Shown here piece by piece: positions 17,546-28,790 of a DNA stretch of 64,000 nt. Below the pieces are notes generated by a model. The model worked only from the letters and a program-made list of their open reading frames with translations. It was not told where the DNA came from and searched no databases. This DNA comes from Solen grandis (lineage: Eukaryota; Mollusca; Bivalvia; Adapedonta; Solenidae). Both the position numbers and the translations under genes were made by a program. Each line of letters begins with the position of its first letter. The first letter of the stretch is position 1. The stretch is taken from NCBI GenBank assembly GCA_021229015.1, contig CM037792.1:3221933-3285932 (forward strand), given 5' to 3'.

Positions 17546-18399
17546 AATGTTATTATCTACATTTATCTTATTTGGAGATCAATTAGGAATATGTTATTTT
17601 ATTTTTACACCATACTCCTGAATAGAACTTGAACCTATTCGTCAGAATTTTTATGTCTTTATTTGTATTTTGAAGTGTTCCTAACAACGATTGCACATTA
17701 AAGATGCATTAATTATGCCTAGTCTATACAGCCGTTCGCTTACAGTAGGCTATTAAGTTGTCTTAATGTCAGGATCACGGTGTTCACGTACACCTTAAAC
17801 ATACGGTACACGTGAACAGTATTGTATATGGCCATATGACAACTTCATATTTGGTTGCATACGGTTTGGCATACTGAACGCACGCCTGGGTTACGTCACA
17901 AACACAAACAAATGCGCTTGTTTTAAATTATATATAAGTTATATATTACTTTTCTTACTTCTTACTCTACAATAATCGAAAAAGGGTTACCATAGTAATA
18001 ATGGCATTAAACATTGTGGATGTGGATTGTTTTCTGAATTTTTCACTTTCCCCTTATCAAAATTAACAACCAAAACATTACAGGTTAGTCCTATTTTTAT
18101 ACTTATTTTTGCTTTCATATGAGGCATTTATTGATGATTATATAAGGATGGAAGGACCAATAGAAATATTCTTTCCCGGTATTAATGATTTATCTTTTCG
18201 TACTATTTTGTTTAACGATACAAAGTTCACGCCATCATCATATTTTCATTAAATTAAATGCATGTATACGCACATGTGCGAGTGAGCGCACATTCAGACA
18301 TGCGTGCTATTGCAATTTTAAATTTTTTTTTTTTTTCTTCTTCTTGCGATTTTTTGGAAAAATATTAACAAAATATTCAACATGTTCACCACAACTTAC
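17546..18399. other. Non-coding DNA, probably intron or 3' flank of the type II membrane protein gene
   Basis: AT-rich. I could not find the next exon of the minus-strand gene here. A T-run at 18318-18335 precedes the exon on the plus strand. Confidence 0.4.
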
Positions 18400-18504
18400 A
18401 TTTATAGCAATAGGTTTAAAAGCATAAGTGTGAAGGTTTCTCACGTGTGGCGGCACTTCATCAAAGGGAAAATCCATCACTGTACACCTACAGTATTTTT
18501 CGAG
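18400..18504 (-). CDS. Exon of a type II membrane protein resembling DUF1647 (third supported exon)
   Basis: The exon is 105 bp (35 codons, phase 0 at both ends). It is flanked on the minus strand by acceptor TTTCTACAG and donor GTAAGT. It encodes LEKYCRCTVMDFPFDEVPP, then HVRNLHTYAFKPIAIN. The Cys-x-Cys followed by a P-P-x-V-x-x-L-x-x-Y-x-(F/W)-K-P pattern is characteristic of the DUF1647-type proteins of nematodes and molluscs, thought to be glycosyltransferase-like. It continues in phase from the exon at 19774-20117. The remaining 3' exons were not found in the window. Confidence 0.72.
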
Positions 18505-19099
18505 CTGTAGAAAGTAATAAAACATACTCATAATAATCATTTAAGTTACTTTTACTGTTAATTATTAGAACCAATTTTAACAACTAGTCAGTCAGTATTG
18601 CGACACAATTTCAATAATTGATTCATCCATTTATTCGTGTTTTCGTTAGATAATCCTCTTATTTAATTTTAATTTCATTTAAAATAATGTAACGTACAAA
18701 ATCTTTGATTTGCAATTACGAATAAACAAATATTATCTGGAAAAAAAGTTACTTACAAATATATTTAGATCATACATTGATATCAATTTGTTTGTGATTA
18801 TGATGTTTTCGGCGGCAGCTGTATGCTTTTGCATTTAGAAATGTTCAGAAATTTATATCTAAACACACTTCATAAAGGCAGTGTTCTCATTGGCTAATGG
18901 TACAGACTGGTTTATTTACTTTTCACAAATGTAACTGGACATGAAATCTGATTGCAAAGTCAGAGATACAGATTGTTTGCTATGTAACGGTACCAAAATT
19001 AGAAACAGTCTTATGATACAGATACTGACTAAGCATACCGCCGAATGTCGTTTTTTAATTAACCCTCTCCATACTAGGTCAACCATATATAGTGTAAGA

Positions 19100-19190
19100 A
19101 TTTCCGTGTTATCGTTTTTTTTTGTTGTTGTTGTTGTTTTTTTTGTTGTTGTTTTTTGTTTTGTTATTTTTTGTTGTTGTTTTTTAATAC
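19100..19190. repeat. (TTG)n microsatellite with T-runs
   Basis: TTTGTTGTTGTTGTTGT and related units fill an intron of the minus-strand gene. Confidence 0.85.
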
Positions 19191-19469
19191 AAATTGGTTT
19201 TCAATGATTTGAAATCATTTATAACTGAATATTAGTTCTGCAACTTCTCTAGTACATCTATATACATGTATATCTTTAAATAATTCTCTCTAACAGAGAG
19301 TGACATTAACTTAATAATTTATTAATCTTACACACGGGCAGAACCACCGATCCACCGCAAGTAAACTGAAAACTTTCTTAAATGAAGAATTCAAATTATC
19401 AAAACAGATATCGAACCTATTATAGGAAGGGGACAGGCGATATGAACGACAGTCTAATACAAGTTGAAA

Positions 19470-19665
19470 TACAGTTAAAATTGTATTTAGTGGTCACTTT
19501 ATTTAGAGGTCAACCTAAGTTTAGCGGTTACTTTTAATACATGTACATGTATTACCAAACTAGCATTTTATTTTGTTTAACCTCCTGTTAGCGACCACCT
19601 CTGTTATGCGGAAACATTATATTATTCCCTCGGTTGACCGCCTAAGACAGGTTTGACTGTACTGT
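19470..19665. repeat. Dispersed 'GACCGCTAA' repeat, diverged
   Basis: Units such as TGGTCACTTTATTTAGAGGT, TAGCGGTTACTTTTA, TAGCGACCACCTCTGTTATG and GGTTGACCGCCTAAGACAGG resemble the repeat at about 40655-40795 and its copy at 59395-59530 in opposite orientation. It is intronic. Confidence 0.65.
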
Positions 19666-19773
19666 TATTGACGGCATCTGTATATATAATCACAGAGTTT
19701 ACTTTTGACATTGTTCAAACAACAAATTCTGCGTATAAAATTGACAATTAACATGTATAAAATATTAACGTAC

Positions 19774-20117
19774 CTGTTTACGTTCGTAAGCCTTAAGGCC
19801 AAGGTCGAAGTATATCAGTTTAAGGTCAGGGAATACTGGTCGAACCACTTCATCTAGGTTTTGAATCAAAGCCTGGGACTCCATGTAGTGAGAGGTGTCT
19901 GCCGCTGTCACCAAGACAGGTAAATCTGTTACATTTGTAGGTGGCGCTTTGTCCAGCCCGAGACGTTTCAGCTGGTCAACAGACACGTTGAATTTCAAAC
20001 TGCTTAATTTTTGTAACCCTTCCTCGTGGGTTAAGTTACAGGCTAATGGGTCAAAACTACGGGAGGAATACTTTCGTTGATCAAATCCAAATTGAAATAA
20101 TGCGTCCTCGAAATGAC
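19774..20117 (-). CDS. Exon of a type II membrane protein resembling DUF1647 (second supported exon)
   Basis: The exon is 344 bp with acceptor TTATTTTAAG and donor CAG|GTACGT on the minus strand. It encodes a luminal-type region with an N-glycosylation site (NLT) and another (NVT). A core LPVLVTAADTSHYMESQALI follows, then PDLKLIYFDLGLKAYERKQ. The LPV-VTA, late DLGL and basic end match the DUF1647-type pattern. The last codon is complete, so it joins the exon at 18504 in frame. The first two bases complete a codon begun by one base in the preceding exon, which fits the donor at 22081. Confidence 0.72.
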
Positions 20118-22080
20118 CTTAAAATAAAATAACTATTATATCATTAAATAATAACGTTACCAATACTATATGGACCTTATCGGATTGGATAAGAGAAACA
20201 TCAGTTGATTTGTCAAATTTAGACCAATAATAACATCTTTTTAGATCTCAAGAAATAGCTTAAGAAACCTAAGACATAAAACTTGCATTCTTAATTATTG
20301 AACTTTATCTATCGCCTGAAGAGTTTAACGCCAAGTTGACATCATTTGACGATTCGAGAGTTGAAAACTAAAATTTGATAAAGTAGTTTATCTGTGTGCA
20401 TCACTTTTTTCGATTATTCATGATAATTATTCTAAGACAAGTTTATTCACAATTTCTTTTTATTGCTTACTCAGTATGGCCATTCCACGTGGTATATGAC
20501 GCCATTTTATGTTATCACAATAAGCAAACTTTCCTTCGAATTGAAAAGAAAACTGCTGTAAGTATTCTATTTCTTCAATAATTTTAACTTTGCTGATCGA
20601 TAAATATTACTTGAAATATATTTTATAAAATATTTCTGGTTTCTAAGAGTGCACTTGTATATCCATATTCTATTTATTTTTATTGATGTTTGTATGTATA
20701 GATGATGTGACAAAGGCATACTGTTTAGTCATTAATTATCGTGGGACACTACTTTTCGTCAATTTTGTGGAGGGTTTTATCCACGAATATTAATCCCCAC
20801 GAAATCTTGTCTAGACCTCAAGTTTTCTAGAACATTGATCCACGAATGATTCCCCTAATATAATAATCATGCATAATCGTCGAAATTTAATGTCAACAAA
20901 AGTAATGATTTTACACCACGTAGTCTAGCAGAAACATCCTGTGGAACTGTTGTCTCCCAGTCAAAGCTCAAAAAAGGATCACTAACGGCCATCGAAGACA
21001 GAGCTATAAACATGTGGATGCTTCGGCGACGCACTTCTTTCAAAACCATCAAGCATTTTACAAAATCATTAAAACCATGGCCAAGTTGCTCAGGCAAAGT
21101 GTTGCAAAGTCACATATTCCCTTTTTCTTCGTAACGATTTTCTGATTTGATGCGAAGAAAGTGTTTTCAAGATAGCGTTCAACGTGGACAATATTTATCA
21201 TCAACTTGAAACTATTATCAATTTAAAAACTTAGCAAATAACCAATGCATTAAATCAATCTGCATACTGTTTTCATCAATCTAAACAGAAACGACAAACA
21301 AAGCATTTGGTATGCCCACATTTAATGAGCATTTAAGATATATCCATTCCGAATATGAAAATCCAAAACCTTGTCGGCCATATTTGTTTACCATGTTACT
21401 TCGCGAGACACCTTTGAAGAGTACCTTCCTATGTCATGAAACACATTTTGGCAGCATCAAGTTGCAAACAAATTCAGTGAAAAGTACATCGAAACTTATT
21501 GAAACTACTTGTGTATGCAACTTACCCCATATGTGGGACGTTAAACCAGACAAAACCATATGTTGCCCAGGTTTCATGTGCCTCTCATGAAAATCAATAA
21601 ATTATTTGATGTCAAGTGTTGTAGCCTGTTGTGCATTTGATCTTCATGTATTCGTTTATAGAAGTGTATGTTTTGCCAGTATGAAACTGTGAGTGAGTGC
21701 ATGCTTATATAATAACATTCATACTTTTCTTATGATAATTTCTGTTCTTGGATTTCCATCTTTCCACAATATTCTCCCTATGCTCAGATTTCTCAATCTC
21801 TTTACTTCACACTTTTCATGTTTCTGTCTTTCCTACATTACCTCATTCTTAAATAATTCAGTGAGTCATATCGCTATACCTTTGAGAAGGACAGTATTAC
21901 GTCACAGTGTTGTTGTTGCAATCCCAGACCCCGTCATATCCTTACTGACACTCGCTGGAGTATCGGAGCGAAACATAATAGCTGATTTTAATGAGATTGA
22001 CAATTCCATAATACGATGGATAAGAAAGGATTTCAGGATCACTGATGTACAAACAATAACAGTAAGTTGTGTACCCTTAC
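20118..22080. other. Probable intron of the minus-strand gene
   Basis: No supported exon. A minus-strand open frame at 20867-21097 contains RSIHMFIALSSMAVSDPFLS and FDWETTVPQDVSARLRGVKS. It reads as protein-like but lacks matching splice phases that I could confirm, so an exon or a decayed repeat are both possible. Other frames here look random. Confidence 0.4.
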
Positions 22081-22156
22081 TTTTATAGACAATCAGCTGA
22101 ACCGCTATTACAAATATTATTACCACGACAAAACAAATGTAATATCGTCGTACCAT
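22081..22156 (-). CDS. First coding exon of the type II membrane protein gene (signal anchor)
   Basis: ATG at 22156-22154 starts MVRRYYICFVVVIIFVIAVQ, two arginines followed by a hydrophobic segment of about 20 residues, the layout of a type II signal anchor of Golgi enzymes. After 25 codons plus one base the donor GTAAGG follows. The leftover single base matches the two-base start of the exon at 20117, so the two can join directly. This supports one gene on the minus strand of at least 3.7 kb. Confidence 0.6.
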
Positions 22157-22637
22157 TTTGCTGTCCTGAAAAAGAAAAATACATACTCGTTTTAAATGAA
22201 ACGCACATCATGTTTGGGTTATTACATTCGCTTCAAACTTTTATTTTGGATTTACAATTTACAATATAAACTCCTCTAGACAAACACTTGTAAATCTCGG
22301 TTATACTCCAAACATTTGGGGTATATAGGATTAGGTCGGTGCTTCGGTCGGTCTTTTGTATCATTATAGTATCCATAAAACGAAAAAAAGTTCAGAAATA
22401 CTATCAGTGGTACGTTAAAAGAATCTTGGCAAAATCTTTGATTTATTGACACAGTTCTTGCCACTTTTCGTCGTAGTCTTAAAATAAGTAAAATAAATAA
22501 ATAAATAAAACATTGAAATTTTTGCAGCTTTGCACTCGGGCCCTACGAACACTGAATGGAATCCGATAGAGCTTGCAATAAAGCACTGTACATGTTCTAG
22601 TGGATACAAATCACACCTAATATTGATAGGTGTTACA
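22157..22637. other. Non-coding flank
   Basis: Nothing coding. From about 22520 the sequence resembles the 5' non-coding part of the Tc1 element at 5490-5775. Confidence 0.4.
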
Positions 22638-23450
22638 ATGCCGCGATTGTTATAAGCCGGGAGAAATCGAGCTATTGGGATGATCCAAGTGGCGCATTCG
22701 TCGTTGACGTCATCAGAAAATATTAATTGCCCTCGCAACACAGCTGTTCAGACATTTTAGGCTAACATGTGATGTGCACGATCGTTCAACGTCAGGTAGA
22801 CAATTAGCCAAAGGGACGATGGTTTCACTGTTGTAATGCACTTACATAACAGGTTCAATCCCGCGACGTTGACGAAATCCGCGTGCCCAAATTCTTAGCA
22901 ATCGGTTGCGACTACAAGGTTTCCAGTTAGAGCGCGTTGTCCGGTGTATACCGGTGTATATTGCTATTACGTCATCGTCATGCACGTATAGGGTAGGCCC
23001 GTTCGCATGGTCACTCGCGTCGACGTGATTGGGATATGGTTTTGTTCTCGGACGAATCCCTATTTATTCTGTCATCTCAACGGCCACCATTACTCAGAAA
23101 TCCATCAACGACGTTTTAAATGCCGACGCTATTCCGTTTATGATAAGAAATGCTTCAGCTGATTTCCAACAGGAAAACGCCCGTCCACATACGTTGAGAA
23201 TCACACGCGCTCGCTTAGCAGCAGTCAACGTCAACGTCAGACAATGACCAGCAACGTCTCCGCTGAAGCATATCTCGGACAAGGAAAGGATCGCCGATGC
23301 CTTGCGACGCGAAATATCAATGAGCTGGAAAATTCTAACGTAATGGAATGGGGTTATCTTCCCGACAATATTGTACAACGTAACGTCAATTCGGTGGGAT
23401 GACACGTAGATACACCCATCAGAGCCAAGGGTGATCATAACCGATATTAA
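22638..23450 (+). pseudogene. Dead Tc1-like transposase related to 5776-6777
   Basis: The degenerate sequence follows the order of the intact element. It has an ATGCCGCGA start, CGAGCTATTGGGATGATCCA for the helix-turn-helix, GTTCTCGGACGAA for the first catalytic aspartate, and LNADAIPFMIRNASADFQQE with ENARPH replacing DNARPH at the second aspartate. It ends in a GTGATCATAACCGATATTAA terminus. Multiple stops, frameshifts and an internal deletion after the first aspartate are visible. It is non-functional and older than the copy inside the Polinton. Confidence 0.85.
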
Positions 23451-23959
23451 CTTCATATAAAATAAACACAATTATTATTAGATTTTAGATAAAATTAATA
23501 AAAATCAAAAAGAGAACACAGCCATTATCAGAAGACTGATCAAATTAAATTTGACCCCTAAATTTGGAATTAAGTAATGTAAAAACGTTAAACATCAAAT
23601 AATAACAAAAATGCAGTTTTGTTTGGGAAATGCATTGCTCCGTCTTGCTCAACATTTGTTTACACATTTCAACTACCTGATTCCTAAAAAAATCAATAAA
23701 ATATACACTGTTAGGATTCTAGGTTTCTTTTTTGTTGATTATAAATATGTTATAAATATTTTAACAACACTTTATTCTGTTCTAACAATTAAAACTTGAG
23801 TTGCGGATCATGATATTAAGTATATCGAAATGTGGTTTAAGTCTTATTTCGCAATTACTATTGTCATATTCCGATAATTATACTGTTGAAAACAAAGAAC
23901 ATTAGATCGATAAAATCCCTTAATATCATACTGAAAGAATATAAACAACATGTTTGTCG
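23451..23959. other. Non-coding host DNA
   Basis: AT-rich; no gene recognised. Confidence 0.4.
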
Positions 23960-24480
23960 CTAGCTCATTGTGAAATAAAGATAAATAGAGCTATGTTGAC
24001 ATGGCCATCCCACGCCAAATGTGTTGGAGAGTAGAATAATACATTTTTAAAAGAAAATATTTGGTAATGAAGACGGATATCTGAAGTGATTTTAGATATG
24101 AAACCCATTTTGAGGTCTACAGGTAAAAAGTTATGGTCAATGTGACAAAAATTAAGCCTGAAAAATAACAAAGGGCAATCACTCAAATATCATGAAGGGT
24201 AGAGATATCATTCTTGTGCACTGCACTCCTTCTCAATGAGATCTATCGACTTATGAAGTTTCAAGTTGATATCTCAAATACATTTTGAGTTATGCTCCGG
24301 ACAAAAATTTAACCTGAAAATAACATAGGGCAGTAACTAAAAAATAATAAGAGATAAGAGTTAATTATTGTCGCTGCACTCCTCATCAATGCGATCTAGC
24401 CACCTATAAAGTTAAATTTGATGTTTCAAATACTTTTTACTTATGCTCCGGACCAGTCTCGTTAAAATTATATCCTAACT
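23960..24480 (-). repeat. Dispersed repeat with 'TGCTCCGGAC' units, minus orientation
   Basis: Two internal subrepeats contain GCACTGCACTCCTTCTCAAT or GCTGCACTCCTCATCAATGC, then AAGTT, TTGATNTNTCAAATAC and TTATGCTCCGGAC. The reverse complement matches the repeat at 49440-50040. It is a bivalve-type interspersed repeat of unknown class. Confidence 0.8.
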
Positions 24481-25879
24481 TGCGCTCCTCTACAATACTC
24501 GATTAGGATCTGACAACAGCCACTTGGGGGCGGTATATTAGTTTATTATTACGTCAATGGTACTTTAAATGCAAAAGTACAAAACCATAATCAAGCAAAT
24601 ATTTAGTATATAAAATGATAACATACTTGGTAATGTATATTAAAAACGGAGAGTGTGCAATAAAATTATCTAAAGATAGAAAATACAGGATGTAATATTT
24701 ATTCATAATAAATATCTTGTATCTTTGAACGTCATGTATACCATTCCAAAAATGTTGCCTTTATATAGTTTTATTTTTCTATTTTTCTTTATTCATCGTA
24801 TATTTGGAAGTGATAGATGGCCTCAATATCATAAACAATACAATGTTAGAAGTTGCCACACAAATAGTCGTAACATTTACAGTTACATATAGTATCATTT
24901 TCAGTAAATAAGCTAGAAAAAAGGACATACATACCAGGCGACCACGTAAGAGAGGATTTGACAACAGCTGGAATGATAAAACGGAGCGTTGGTAGAAATG
25001 GAGCTACACGAGCTACATCTTTGCCACCTTCAATTTTTAAAAATGTTAAGAAATGAACTGTCAAAATGATATTCCATGACGATTTTTGTCCGATAAATTC
25101 GCATAAAGAGCAACAAGGAAATCCCATTACATCTAATTGAAATAAAAATTATGAGCATGTTAATTGAATTTTCTATAATGTGAATATCTGTAAATCATTT
25201 TACCTGTCCCTTGTGACCTTGGTCTTTACAAATTATAAATAGTATTTAATTGTCCGGCACTTTTTGGTTAGACGACCACGATTTAATTTGCAAACGTCAT
25301 TTTTGAACATGTGTAGTCCTTTCGTTTACGTTTTTTCTCGCTATGCAACGATAAATTACCGCAGAAATGGATAGCTTTCACGGTAAACTATGAAAGGACA
25401 CGTATGCCAATAATCTATGTGCTATTATAAAATCTTCTTTTCGTTCGCCCTACATGGTCAGTCTAGTTGCAGAGCTGAACTTCGTGGTCATTTTCAGATC
25501 CTCAAGGTCACCATGTAGTCTGTTGTTCAGTGGAGTGTCTGACGGCCATGTTTTCTCCTGGTCTTGCCGTTTGCATTTTTGGAGGATGTGCTCTGTGATC
25601 ATGGACAGGCCATGGTAAGATCATGTTTACTACATTTGACTTCCTTATTGGGAAAATAAGCGTTATAATTTAAAAAAAAGGAAGTCATAAGATAATGAAA
25701 AGGTTATAAATTATCAATAAAATCATTTAACTATAAGTTGTTTTTGTCCAAAAAGGTTTCAAATCAACATTTGCATTATAGGAACAACACAAATTTTATC
25801 AAAATTCCATGAATAATTTCTTGAGAAAAAATAAATGATGGGAAAATAGTTAATTTTTTTCAGGAGTTTTTTGCGAGGA
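24481..25879. other. Non-coding host DNA with one weak exon candidate
   Basis: A minus-strand stretch at about 24941-25047 lies between AG and GTATGT and is open (GKDVARVAPFLPTLRFIIPA). I cannot link it to a family, so it is not called. Nothing else is recognised. Confidence 0.35.
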
Positions 25880-26826
25880 GAAACCTACGGTGCATAGAAG
25901 TGACATGCACAACTCTTTTTTATGTCGAGGGAACGAGATAATAAGTCGAGAGAACGAGATAATTATCTCGAGGGAACAACTTATTGTCTTGAGGGAACGA
26001 GATAATAAGTCAAGGGAACGAGTTTATTATCTCGAGAAACGACTTATTATCTCGAGGGAATGAGATAAAAAGTCGTTCCCTCGAGATAATAAGTCGAGGG
26101 AACGAGTTAATTATCTCGAGAGAACGACTTATTATCTCGAGGGAACGACTTATTATCTTGAGTGAACGAGTTAGTCAACCAATCAAATATTGCAATCAAG
26201 AGTCCGTATGTTGAGTCAGTGTTTATTTTTTTATTGGGATTAACGGTCCATTGACAATATTTCTACCTTTATGCCATCGTATCAGACTAACTGAATTTAA
26301 TCCGTAACTGTTTTGATATCACTTTAAAGTTCTCCCTTCAGAAACAAACGAGTATGTATGTGATTGGCTTTACGGAAACGGACGCATCTTGTGTGTTTAG
26401 CATAACATAATTTGGTGATTATTAAAGTCTTTCTCAAAAATATATAACAATATGATCGTCTCTGATTATCATGAATGACAATTGTAACAAGTAACATGAT
26501 TGGTTGACTAACTCGTTCCCTCGAGTTATTATCTCGTTCCCTTAACTTATTTTCTCGTTCCCTCGAGATAATTAACTCGTCCCTCGAGTTATTATCTCGT
26601 TCCCTCGAGATAAAAAGTCGTTCCTTCGAGATAATTAACCCGTTCCCTCAACTTATTATCTCGTTCCCTCGACTTATTATCTCGTTCCCTCGAGATAATA
26701 AGCCGTTCCCTCGAGATAATTAATTCGTTCCCTCGACTTATTATCTCGTTCCCTCGACTTATGACCTCGTTCCTTCGACATAAAAAAGAGAAGTGCCTGT
26801 CACCTCTGTGCCACCGTAGAAACCAC
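25880..26826. mobile_element. Fold-back element with arms of CTCGAGATAAT/CTCGTTCC repeats
   Basis: The left arm (25880-26165) and right arm (26515-26826) are inverted. Outer ends share CCTACGGTGCATAGAAGTGA / CTACGGTGGCACAGAGGTGA and ACTCTTTTTTATGTCGAGGG / TCTCTTTTTTATGTCGAAGG. Each arm holds more than ten units of the palindromic motif TCGAGGGAACGAGATAAT or its inverse. The unique core is 26170-26510. No coding capacity; a non-autonomous element. Confidence 0.9.
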
Positions 26827-27139
26827 CTATAAAGGTATAAATTCACAAAAATATCACTGTGACAGGGTGGTGATGGTACAAGCTTGTGTTTTTTGTACAT
26901 GTATGAATTCAGTCTGTTGTGACCTAATCGCAACCTGACCAGGCATTATCATTTTTTGGGGTACATGTACCCACTGGTTGGAAAATATTGGGGTACAGAA
27001 TAAAATTTCAGGGCACACAATATCCTTTATTGATTTTATCATTTAATTTAAATGTGTACAATGTATTGATTTTACAACAGATGTTCATGAATTTATGAAT
27101 GAATCATTTGCATAATGCTTCTTAAATTATGATCGGTTA
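26827..27139. other. Non-coding host DNA
   Basis: No gene recognised. Minus-strand frames that run out of the fold-back arm are artefacts. Confidence 0.4.
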
Positions 27140-27720
27140 AATTTGTGTTTTAGGTGAGATAAATATACTTTTTACAGTTTCAGTGACATCCATTTTCTTG
27201 TCAGTCCTCATCAGAAACTTGTAATGGTTACTTTCTCGTGGTATCTTACACCGTTGTTGGGCTGTTCGGTCAGCGCTACAATTTTTGCTAGGTTGTGTCC
27301 TGCCTTTCCATTTCCACAATGCGTAGATACCCAAATGAGGGCTACACTGTATGTTGTACTGTGGCTAGTCTAAGTGTTGGTTAGGGTTGGGAATCTGTGA
27401 AGAAGACAACACGTGAGCTCTTCTCTAAAGGTCTTCCACTATGTGTTTTCCTGTCGGTGCATTAGCTGTTTTCGAACAGTCATTCGGACTCTGTATGAAA
27501 CTACCAGATCTCCCATCTTAGATAGCATCAGTTCCAATTTCTGAACCATCTATAGACATGGATCCATTCCTCCTGGAGGTGTACTCTTCGTTGATCATAG
27601 CTAGAGTTTCCTGGTATCATACTCTTTCTTAGGTACTAGGTTAGGAACCCTGGTGCGGATTGATACTGCTGACAGATCATTTTCACATGGATCTGTGAAA
27701 TCAGTCAAACAAAGGTGTAA
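27140..27720 (-). pseudogene. RNase H-like fragment of a composite repeat, copy A
   Basis: The minus strand aligns with the plus-strand sequence at 38130-38620, for example the TCCAGGAGGAAT..GATCCATGT and AACCCTAACCAACA blocks. One frame near 27300 reads ALIWVSTHCGNGKAGHNLAK, the C-terminal signature of RNase H domains found in non-LTR retrotransposons. Stops and shifts disrupt the rest. It lies downstream of a DDE transposase fragment in the same orientation (28260-28790), the same order as in copy B. Confidence 0.65.
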
Positions 27721-27922
27721 ATTAGCCGTAATTTTGTATTACTCACACGTTCAATATGCTGTTTGGTTTAAGCTGAATCAGTCGCAGTGTGATAATCTGG
27801 CAATATTAATCTGAGACTGATTAATCTCCGGATTGTTCTTCGTTAGCTTCCGTGAATAATTACAATCCAAACACATATTTTTAATCATAATATGGTTTGT
27901 AATGCCTCGTACTTTAAATATG

Positions 27923-27992
27923 ACCGGGTGGCCTAGTGGTAAGTACATTGGTCTTGTAACCTTGAAGTTGCAGGTTCGAATCCTCGATATAA
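27923..27992 (+). repeat. tRNA-like sequence (box A and box B present)
   Basis: GACCGGGTGGCCTAGTGGTA resembles a D-arm/box A region and GCAGGTTCGAATCCTC is a box B. The putative anticodon loop reads CTTGTAA. The acceptor stem does not close and no CCA-adjacent structure is convincing, so a tRNA-derived SINE head is more likely than a functional tRNA. Confidence 0.55.
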
Positions 27993-28259
27993 ATTAATTC
28001 GCAATATTTACTCAATTTTTATTCGAGTTTTGCAGTTTTAGAGGTTGGATGAATAATGTCTTTAATATCTGGGTGCCTATTTTATTTTTTATTTTTCGTT
28101 ACTTAAATAAATATTTAATACTTCATTAACAAAGGAAATACAGGACGCTCATTCACAAAAATGGTTCTGATTCACTGGCTGTGTCAGTGCTGCAATCTTC
28201 TTCGGAGTCGGATGAGTTGCCGGTCAGGTTGATGACTTTTTTTCTGTTTGGGTTCCCAT
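27993..28259. other. Non-coding spacer within copy A of the composite repeat
   Basis: AT-rich, no gene. Confidence 0.35.
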
Positions 28260-28790
28260 ATATTGAGCCTGTGATTGCTATATCATCTTCTCTGCATGCT
28301 TACAAGCACTAGCTCACCTGTCCTGGCCAATTTCATCAAACTCCTCTTGAAGTTTTTTGTTAGCGCACAGTCTGCTTTTTCTGCCAAAAACTGCTTTTCT
28401 CTAACAAGTTTTCAATGTTTCAATCTTTTTAAAGAAAAAAAGATGTATTTTAGTTTATAAAATGTTATTTGACTTATGTATGCATCTTGATGTTGTCCTT
28501 ACTTGTGCTTAAGGTTAGGCCTCTGCATTGAATGATAGCTTGCGCTGTCGAGTACAATTGCACATCTCCCAGTCAGGTTAGGTAGAAGCATTTCCTGCAG
28601 CCACTTGTTGAGCTGCTTCCCGTCCATTTCCCGGAACCTGTTGCCGACATTAACAACGATCAGACGCTGGCCACGATTACAGGGTGGACAGACACTTTTC
28701 ACACCTGGACCTTGCCAACACTTCTTCTTGTATGCCGTGTCGATCTACGTCTCGTCGACGAACACAAGACGCCTATGATGTGTGTGTACG
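28260..28790 (-). pseudogene. DDE superfamily transposase fragment, copy A
   Basis: The minus frame 28702-28499 encodes VCPPCNRGQRLIVVNVGNRF, then EMDGKQLNKWLQEMLLPNLT and GRCAIVLDSASYHSMQ, where the LDSASYHS segment holds the second catalytic aspartate. Upstream, to about 28765, it retains the VDET..D region in a broken frame. It is closely related to 37480-37840. A donor-like GTAAGG follows at 28500, and the A-rich ATTGAAACATTGAAAACTTG stretch at about 28420 matches intronic DNA of copy B. It is truncated and non-functional. Confidence 0.8.

Noticed and set aside
20867..21097. Additional exon of the minus-strand host gene
   Set aside because: Protein-like, but splice sites with matching phase could not be shown, and the exons at 22081 and 20117 already join in phase.
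26592..26933. Minus-strand frame with repeated SRERDNK units
   Set aside because: It is the translation of the palindromic repeat in the fold-back arm.
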